This document shows positions 13,396 through 18,280 of a DNA stretch of 18,280 bases, in pieces. Numbering within the stretch: position 1 is the stretch's first letter; each line of letters begins with the position of its first letter. The notes below the pieces were generated by a model. It saw only the letters and a list, made by a program, of their open reading frames with translations, was not told where the DNA came from and ran no database searches. A program made the translations under genes and the position numbers. The DNA is from CAZNMF01 sp035547155 (GTDB taxonomy: Bacteria; Acidobacteriota; Vicinamibacteria; Vicinamibacterales; SCN-69-37), in contig DASZVJ010000147.1 in assembly GCA_035547155.1 (NCBI GenBank), positions 1-18,280 of the forward strand, given 5' to 3'.

Positions 13396-14937
13396 GTGCC
13401 CCAGCACCCGCTCTCCGGCCAAGTGAAAGCCGGCTTGCTCGTTCTGCTCGTCGCGGGCGGCGCCCTGCGTCTCTGGGGCATCGGCGCCGGCGCGCCGTAT
13501 CGCATGGGCGCCGACGAGCCTGTCGTCCTCCAGACCGCGCTCGGCATCGTCAAATCCGGGGACTTCAACCCGCACTTCTTCGACTACGGCGGTCTGTTCT
13601 TCTCCCTTCACGCCGCGGTGTCGTCGGTCGCGTTCCTGAACGGCGCGATGGACGGACGATGGCGATCGCTCGATTCGGTCTGGATCGGCAACCTGCTCAC
13701 GGCCACGCGCATCGCGACGGCGCTCATCGGCACGCTGACGATCCTCATGGTCTTTCGCGCCGGCCTGCGATGGGGCCCGCGCGTCGCGCTCGTCGCGGCG
13801 CTCGCCATGGCGATCCTGCCGCCGCACGTCCGCGAGTCCCATTTCACGTTGACGGACACGCCCCTGACCTTTCTCGTCGCCGCCGCGCTCCTGCTTTCGC
13901 TTCGTGCGGCGGAGGTCCGTACGTACACGGCGGTGGCGATCGCCGGATTCGTCGTCGGGCTCGCGGGCGCCGTCAAGTACAACGGCATACTGGCCGTCGT
14001 GATGCCGCTCGTCGCCGTGTTCGCGCTGCCCCGCGCGGCGCGTGGACGAGCCGCGGCGATCGCGGTGGCCGCGGCGATCGGCGGCTTTCTCGCCGGCGCC
14101 CCGTATTCGCTCTTCGATCTGCCGGCCTTCCTCAATGCGTTCGCGGCGTTGATGCAGAGCTACAACCTCACGCGGCCGGTGACCGAGTCCGCATCGATCT
14201 ATGTGGGACACCTCCGCAACTGGTACAGCTGGCCTGGCGTGCTGCCTCTCGGCCTGGGCTATCTCGGCCTTGGCGTCATCCTCGCCGGCCTCGCCATCGC
14301 CGACCGGCGCGTCATGCCGCCGGCGCCGCGTCTGGCCGCGCTCGTGCTCGCGCTTTTTCCGCTCGCGTACTTCGCGTACATCGCCGATCACGGGTCGCTG
14401 ATTTACGGGCGATATCTGCTGCCGATCGCGCCGATGCTGGCGATCGGCTTCGGGATCGGCGGCACCGGCCTGGCGCGCGTCATCGGCCGCCGTCTTCCGT
14501 CCCTCGAGCGCTGGGCGCTGCCGATCGTGCTCGTCGTGCTCGTCGCGCCGCAGATCGGGGTCGTTGTCACGTGGAATCGCGAGCACGATCGTCCGTCGAC
14601 GCTCGATCAGACCGCGACGTGGCTGCTGATGCACGTCCATGAAGGACAAGTTGTCGCCATGGAGGGCGCGCCCATTCAGGTGCCGCCGCGTCTCGTCCTG
14701 CGTCGCGTCCCGCGCCTCACTGAGAGCACCATCGATCAGTACCGTGCCGCGGGCATCGAGTATCTCGTCGCCACGTCCGAGATCTCGCCCACGCTCGGCG
14801 CGCCCGGCGCATTTTCCGCCGGTGACGTCGCCGCATCGCGCGCGCTGCTCGATCGCTGCACGCGCGTCCAGACGTTCGAGCCGAACGCGGTGCGCAGCGG
14901 CCCAACCGTCGCCATCCTGCAACTGCCGGCACCCTGA
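13396..14937 (+). CDS. PMT/ArnT-type GT-C membrane glycosyltransferase
   Basis: The protein has 513 residues and many transmembrane segments. It begins with a short cytoplasmic tail, TM1 (KAGLLVLLVAGGALRLWGIG), and then the first periplasmic loop with the acidic pair D40-E41 (MGADEPV). This pair marks the lipid-phosphate-sugar-using GT-C enzymes of the PMT_2/GT39-GT83 type. LPPHVRESHFTLTDTPLTFL and GLAGAVKYNGILAV are further family-like segments. A soluble C-terminal part (about residue 400 on) follows the last TM. Such enzymes move a sugar from a polyprenyl-phosphate donor to a lipid, glycan or protein on the outer face of the inner membrane; donor and acceptor are unknown here. The GTG start is supported by the perfect -10 box 9 bases upstream. 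It is the first gene of a four-gene cluster. Confidence 0.82.
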   Translation: MPQHPLSGQVKAGLLVLLVAGGALRLWGIGAGAPYRMGADEPVVLQTALGIVKSGDFNPHFFDYGGLFFSLHAAVSSVAFLNGAMDGRWRSLDSVWIGNLLTATRIATALIGTLTILMVFRAGLRWGPRVALVAALAMAILPPHVRESHFTLTDTPLTFLVAAALLLSLRAAEVRTYTAVAIAGFVVGLAGAVKYNGILAVVMPLVAVFALPRAARGRAAAIAVAAAIGGFLAGAPYSLFDLPAFLNAFAALMQSYNLTRPVTESASIYVGHLRNWYSWPGVLPLGLGYLGLGVILAGLAIADRRVMPPAPRLAALVLALFPLAYFAYIADHGSLIYGRYLLPIAPMLAIGFGIGGTGLARVIGRRLPSLERWALPIVLVVLVAPQIGVVVTWNREHDRPSTLDQTATWLLMHVHEGQVVAMEGAPIQVPPRLVLRRVPRLTESTIDQYRAAGIEYLVATSEISPTLGAPGAFSAGDVAASRALLDRCTRVQTFEPNAVRSGPTVAILQLPAP

Positions 14938-14955
14938 GCGGCGCGCCTCACCTGA

Positions 14956-14961
14956 TAGAGT
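14956..14961 (+). promoter_or_regulatory. Possible internal promoter before the CPBP gene
   Basis: TAGAGT (4 of 6, in TGATAGAGTTTCG) lies 7 bases before the GTG at 14969, within a 31-bp gap. The same TTCG follows the -10 at 13381 and at the yqgE-like gene. A weak -35 (CTGAGC, 16 bp upstream) overlaps the stop codon of the preceding gene. This could give an extra leaderless transcript within the cluster. Confidence 0.35.
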
Positions 14962-14968
14962 TTCGACT

Positions 14969-15730
14969 GTGAGCGACACGCCCAGCGTGATGCCGCTGCC
15001 CGCGCAGCCATCCGCACACGCCGCCCCCGATCCGCCGACGCGCTGGATGGCGGGCCTCCAGGCCGCGATCGTCTGCGGCATTCCGACGCAGCTGGTGCTC
15101 GCCGCCGTGCTGGCGCCGGTGCTCCACGTCCGGACGTTCGATCGCATCTCCTTCGAGTTCTTCGTCGTCCTCAGCCTCGCCGACACGGCCGCGATCGCGC
15201 TGCTCATCCGCGCGTTCCTCTGGATGAGCGGCGAACGGCCGTCGGAGGTGTTCGTCGGCCCGCGGCCGATCCGCGGCGAGATTCTGCGCGGTCTCGCGCT
15301 CGTGCCCGTCGTGTTCCTCGGGGTGACCGGCATCGTGCTCGGCATTCGCGCGATCGCGCCGTCGATGCACACCGTCGAGACGAACCCGTTCGAGGCCTAT
15401 CTCCAATCGCCGCGGGAAGCCGCGATGTTCGTCGTCGTGGTCGTACTCGCCGGCGGCGTCCGCGAGGAGCTGCAGCGCGCCTTCATCCTGCACCGGTTCG
15501 GGCAGCGGCTCGGCGGCGCACGCGTCGGCCTCGTGCTCTTCAGTCTCACGTTCGGCGCGCTGCACCTCGAACAAGGCGCGGACGTCGCGGTCGCGATCGG
15601 CCTGCTCGGGTTCGTCTGGGGCCTCCTGTACATCCAGCGCCGATCGGCGATCCTGCCGATGGTCAATCACGGCGCGTTCAACGCCGTCCAGGTCCTGCAG
15701 GGTGTGCTCGCCAAGTCGCTCGGCGCCTGA
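14969..15730 (+). CDS. CPBP-family intramembrane metalloprotease
   Basis: The 253-residue polytopic membrane protein belongs to the CPBP (CAAX protease/bacteriocin-processing, Abi) family. Motif 1 is E166-E167 in GGVREELQRAF, motif 2 is H199 in FGALHLEQG, and motif 3 is H234 with N238 in NHGAFNAV; together these form the glutamate/histidine metal site. Motif 1 is spaced EExxR rather than the more common EExxxR, so it belongs to a divergent branch. A Pro/Ala-rich cytoplasmic tail precedes TM1. The GTG at 14969 is chosen because it follows the preceding stop by 31 bp and a -10 box by 7; the longer open frame from 14639 only shadows the upstream gene. Substrate unknown. It sits between two membrane glycosyltransferase-like genes with 4 bp to the next, so a role in processing or protecting the same surface system is plausible but unproven. 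Confidence 0.85.
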   Translation: MSDTPSVMPLPAQPSAHAAPDPPTRWMAGLQAAIVCGIPTQLVLAAVLAPVLHVRTFDRISFEFFVVLSLADTAAIALLIRAFLWMSGERPSEVFVGPRPIRGEILRGLALVPVVFLGVTGIVLGIRAIAPSMHTVETNPFEAYLQSPREAAMFVVVVVLAGGVREELQRAFILHRFGQRLGGARVGLVLFSLTFGALHLEQGADVAVAIGLLGFVWGLLYIQRRSAILPMVNHGAFNAVQVLQGVLAKSLGA

Positions 15731-15734
15731 GGCC

Positions 15735-17132
15735 ATGCCGCGATCTCGCGTGTCTGCCTGGATCCTCGCACTCGTCGCCGCGTTGTCGCTCACGGCTGTG
15801 ACGACGCGCCTCGCGGCCTCTGACGAGATCGAGTTTTACGCGTGGCTGCGATCGGCAGCCTTCGATCGCGACGTCGACTTCCGCAACGAATACCAGACCT
15901 TCTACGATGCGGCGCCGGATCGGCTCGCCGGTTTCAAGCTGACCTTCCTCGATCTCACCAATGAAGCCGGACACGTGCCGAATTTCGCCCCGGTTGGCAC
16001 GGCGATCTTGTGGGCACCGTTCTACGCGGTGGGTCATCTCGCCGCTGTACTTACCGGCGAGCCGCGCGACGGCTACAGCCATCCGTACATCGTCGCGGTG
16101 ACGTGGGCCTCGGCGATCTATGGCTTCGCCGCGCTGCTGCTGACGTGGTCGGTCGTCCGGCAGATCGTCGGACGCGGCGCTGTCGCGACGATGACCGTCG
16201 CCGTCGGCACGCCGCTGATCTTCTACATGTATGTCGCGCCCGGCTTCTCGCACGCATGCTCGGCGTTCGCCGTCTCGCTATTTCTCTGGACGTGGCTGCG
16301 GGTGCGGACGTCGTGGTCCGTGCGCGGCCTGATCGCGCTCGGCCTGACCGGCGCGCTGCTGCCAATGGTGCGCGAGCAGGACGTGTTCTTTCTGGCAGGC
16401 CCCGCGATCGACTTCGTGCGATCGATGGCCTTCGCGCATCGGGCGGACGACGCACGTGCGAAGGATAGCGGGCGACTGGCCGATCGGCTTCGCGCCGCGG
16501 CTGCCGGCGTGCTGGCGTTCGCGCTCGCCTATCTGCCGCAACTCCTCGCGTATCAAGCGCTCAACGGCCATCCGACGCCGACGCGACTCGTGATGCGCAA
16601 AATGACGTGGACGTCACCGCACCTGCTCGGTGTGCTGATCTCGCCGCAGCACGGCTTTTTCATCTGGACGCCGCTCGCGGCGGTGGCGTGCGCCGGCCTC
16701 GTCCTGCTGGCGGCCGGCCGCGTCGAGGCCGTCCATCGCGACGCGCGCTGGATCGCCCTGTTGGCGGTGGTGATGATCGCGCTGCAGGCGTACGTCTCCG
16801 GCTGCGTCGAGTCCTGGACGGTGGCGGGCTCATTTGGCCAGCGACGGTTTGTCGCGGTCACGCCGCTCATCGCACTCGGTCTCGCGGCAATCACGCCGTC
16901 GATCTCGGCGTCGCGCCCGCGGCGATGGCTCGCCGGCGCGGTCCTCGTGCTCGGCATCTGGTGGAATCTCGGACTGATGGCGCAGTTCGGCCTCCACCTG
17001 ATGGATCGCCAGCGTCTCACACCCGCCAGCAATGCGCGCATCACGTTCATCGAGTTGCCGGGCATGGCGCCAGCCATTGCGTGGCGTTACCTGACTGATC
17101 GCGAGTCCTTCTACGGACTGCCGCCGCAATAG
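15735..17132 (+). CDS. Polytopic membrane protein, GT-C glycosyltransferase-like
   Basis: The 465-residue protein has about ten or more hydrophobic segments. TM1 (VSAWILALVAALSLTAVTTR) is followed by a periplasmic loop with the acidic cluster DEIEFYAW (D30-E31). The placement right after TM1 matches GT-C enzymes. GHVPNFAPVGTAILWAPFYA and FYMYVAPGFSHACSAFAVSL are further recognisable segments. I do not recognise a named family with certainty; it is similar in organisation to uncharacterised acidobacterial membrane proteins found with glycosyltransferases. The ATG at 15735 starts 4 bp after the preceding stop, and its stop lies 2 bp before the next gene. This strongly suggests one transcript and translational coupling. 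Function as a sugar transferase is an inference from topology and neighbours. Confidence 0.7.
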   Translation: MPRSRVSAWILALVAALSLTAVTTRLAASDEIEFYAWLRSAAFDRDVDFRNEYQTFYDAAPDRLAGFKLTFLDLTNEAGHVPNFAPVGTAILWAPFYAVGHLAAVLTGEPRDGYSHPYIVAVTWASAIYGFAALLLTWSVVRQIVGRGAVATMTVAVGTPLIFYMYVAPGFSHACSAFAVSLFLWTWLRVRTSWSVRGLIALGLTGALLPMVREQDVFFLAGPAIDFVRSMAFAHRADDARAKDSGRLADRLRAAAAGVLAFALAYLPQLLAYQALNGHPTPTRLVMRKMTWTSPHLLGVLISPQHGFFIWTPLAAVACAGLVLLAAGRVEAVHRDARWIALLAVVMIALQAYVSGCVESWTVAGSFGQRRFVAVTPLIALGLAAITPSISASRPRRWLAGAVLVLGIWWNLGLMAQFGLHLMDRQRLTPASNARITFIELPGMAPAIAWRYLTDRESFYGLPPQ

Positions 17133-17134
17133 CC

Positions 17135-18280
17135 ATGGCGACGGTGCTCTACGTGGCAGATACGCGCTTTCCCATCGAGCGCGCGAACGGCGCACAGACG
17201 ATGGCCACCTGTCATGCGCTGGCGCAGCGCGGGCACGACGTGACGCTCGTCGTGCGGCCGGACACGACGTCGCCGGCGCGCGATCCGTTCGCGTTCTATG
17301 GCCTGACTCCCGCGCCTCGGCTCACCGTGAAGCCGCTCGCCGTCGCCGGCACCGCCGCGACGCGGCGTGCGGCCTTTCTGCTTTCCGCCGCCGCGCTCGC
17401 CGCGCGCACCGATGCCGTCGTCTACACGCGCGACCTCGGCCTCGCGTCGTTTCTGCTGCAGATCCCGGCGTTCAGACGGCCGCGTCTCGTTTACGAATCG
17501 CACGGCGTCGCAGATGTCGTCAGCGCCGAGATGCCAGCGCTGCTCGGCCGGCCGGATCTGGCGCCGTCGGCCGCGAAGCGGCACCGCCTGGCGCGGCGCG
17601 AGCGCCGCGTCTGGACACACGCCTGCGGCTACGTGACGATCACGCGTGCGCTCGCCGATGAGCTGACGTCGCGCTTCGGGCCGCGCGAGCGCGTCGTCGT
17701 CGCGCCCGATGGCGTCGCCGACGCGCTGATCGATCGCACGTGGCCGGCGCCACCGGCCGGCGCGCGTCCGATCGCGGGTTACGCCGGCCATCTCTATCCG
17801 TGGAAGGGCGTCGACGTGCTCGTCCGCGCGTTGGCGCTGGCGCCGGAGATCGACGGCCTGATCATCGGCGGTCATCCGCAGGAAGCCGACCTCGCGCGCG
17901 TCGAAGCGCTCGCCACGCAGCTCGGCCTCCGCGATCGCGTGACGTTCACGGGTCTCATTCCGCCGTCGGATGTGCCGGCGCGATTGGCTGACGCGTCGAT
18001 GCTCGTGCTGCCGAACACCGCCTCCGCGATCTCCGATCGCTACACGTCGCCACTGAAGCTGTTCGAATATCTGGCGATGGGACGTGCGATCGTCGCCTCC
18101 GATCTGCCGTCGATTCGCGAAGTGCTGACAGACGGGGTCACCGCGTCGCTCGTCCGTCCGGGCGATCCTGCGGCGCTCGCGGCGGCGCTTCGCACGTTGG
18201 CGGCCGATCCGGCGCGTGCATCGGCGCTCGGCTCGGCCGCGCGCCGCCTCGCACCGCGATACACCTGGAGCGCCAGGGCT
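17135..18280 (+). CDS. GT4 family glycosyltransferase (partial, runs off window)
   Basis: The frame is open from ATG 17135 to the last base (382 codons, no stop), so the C-terminus is missing. The fold is GT-B. The N-terminal Rossmann domain begins MATVLYVADTRFPIERANGA, with GAQTMATCHALAQRGHDVTL typical of the acceptor-side domain. VVVAPDGVADALID marks the domain switch. AGYAGHLYPWKGVDVLVRAL starts the donor-binding domain. SPLKLFEYLAMGRAIVASDL carries the conserved donor-binding glutamate (E311). GT4 enzymes use nucleotide-sugar donors in the cytoplasm to build glycans. The start lies 2 bp after the preceding stop, so it is the fourth gene of the cluster. At least a short C-terminal helix remains to be read beyond the window. 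The sugar is unknown. Confidence 0.9.
   Translation, partial: MATVLYVADTRFPIERANGAQTMATCHALAQRGHDVTLVVRPDTTSPARDPFAFYGLTPAPRLTVKPLAVAGTAATRRAAFLLSAAALAARTDAVVYTRDLGLASFLLQIPAFRRPRLVYESHGVADVVSAEMPALLGRPDLAPSAAKRHRLARRERRVWTHACGYVTITRALADELTSRFGPRERVVVAPDGVADALIDRTWPAPPAGARPIAGYAGHLYPWKGVDVLVRALALAPEIDGLIIGGHPQEADLARVEALATQLGLRDRVTFTGLIPPSDVPARLADASMLVLPNTASAISDRYTSPLKLFEYLAMGRAIVASDLPSIREVLTDGVTASLVRPGDPAALAAALRTLAADPARASALGSAARRLAPRYTWSARA

Noticed and set aside
13171..15372. Long minus-strand frame (733 codons) opposite the PMT-type and CPBP genes
   Set aside because: Arg/Asp/Glu-rich shadow with no recognisable motif. The plus-strand frames have transmembrane patterns and catalytic motifs.

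Overview
Chromosomal window of high-GC DNA. The likely host is an Acidobacteriota member, probably Vicinamibacteria-like. This is an inference from a PadR regulator coupled to a large FtsX/MacB-type orphan permease (ADOP architecture), GTTC-phased heptamer repeats between genes, and the general gene style. There is no rRNA or other marker gene to prove it. I see no tRNA, rRNA, CRISPR array, phage gene or transposase.  Layout: (1) 55-5279 holds housekeeping and scattered metabolic genes: a RecQ helicase (-), a secreted GH31 glycosidase (+), an exported YqgE/AlgH-family protein (-) and an MmcQ/YjbR-family protein (+). RecQ and GH31 diverge from a heptamer repeat array of about 127 bp. GH31 and yqgE converge on a short segment that carries an inverted copy of the same repeat, two hairpins and a 12-bp direct repeat. 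(2) 5280-8440 holds a paired REP-like hairpin, then a PadR regulator with a strong promoter overlapped by two palindromes. A 4-bp overlap joins it to an ADOP permease whose reading frame is interrupted by one in-frame TAG. (3) 8500-13022 holds a secreted TPR-family protein with a clustered set of histidines. It converges on an adenosylcobalamin-dependent class II ribonucleotide reductase (nrdJ), with a strong bidirectional terminator and a second palindrome between them. (4) 13023-13395 is a divergent intergenic region with the nrdJ promoter and a structured leader of about 210 nt on one side, and the promoter of the next cluster on the other. (5) 13396-18280 is a tight co-directional cluster: a PMT/ArnT-type GT-C glycosyltransferase, a CPBP-family membrane protease, a second polytopic GT-C-like protein and a GT4 glycosyltransferase that runs off the window. 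It probably acts on surface glycans or glycoconjugates.  Working together: the last cluster has gaps of 31, 4 and 2 bp and is probably one transcript, possibly with an internal promoter before the CPBP gene. PadR and the ADOP permease form a translationally coupled regulator-transporter pair. Other genes appear to be single transcription units.  A recurring theme is a recognisable -10 hexamer only 6-10 bases before the start codon (RecQ, GH31, YqgE, PadR, PMT, CPBP), which predicts leaderless or nearly leaderless mRNAs. I found no convincing large new biological system. The most unusual items are the heptamer repeat and its inverted copy around GH31, the broken permease, the predicted leaderless transcription, the paired operators of padR, and the exported YqgE.
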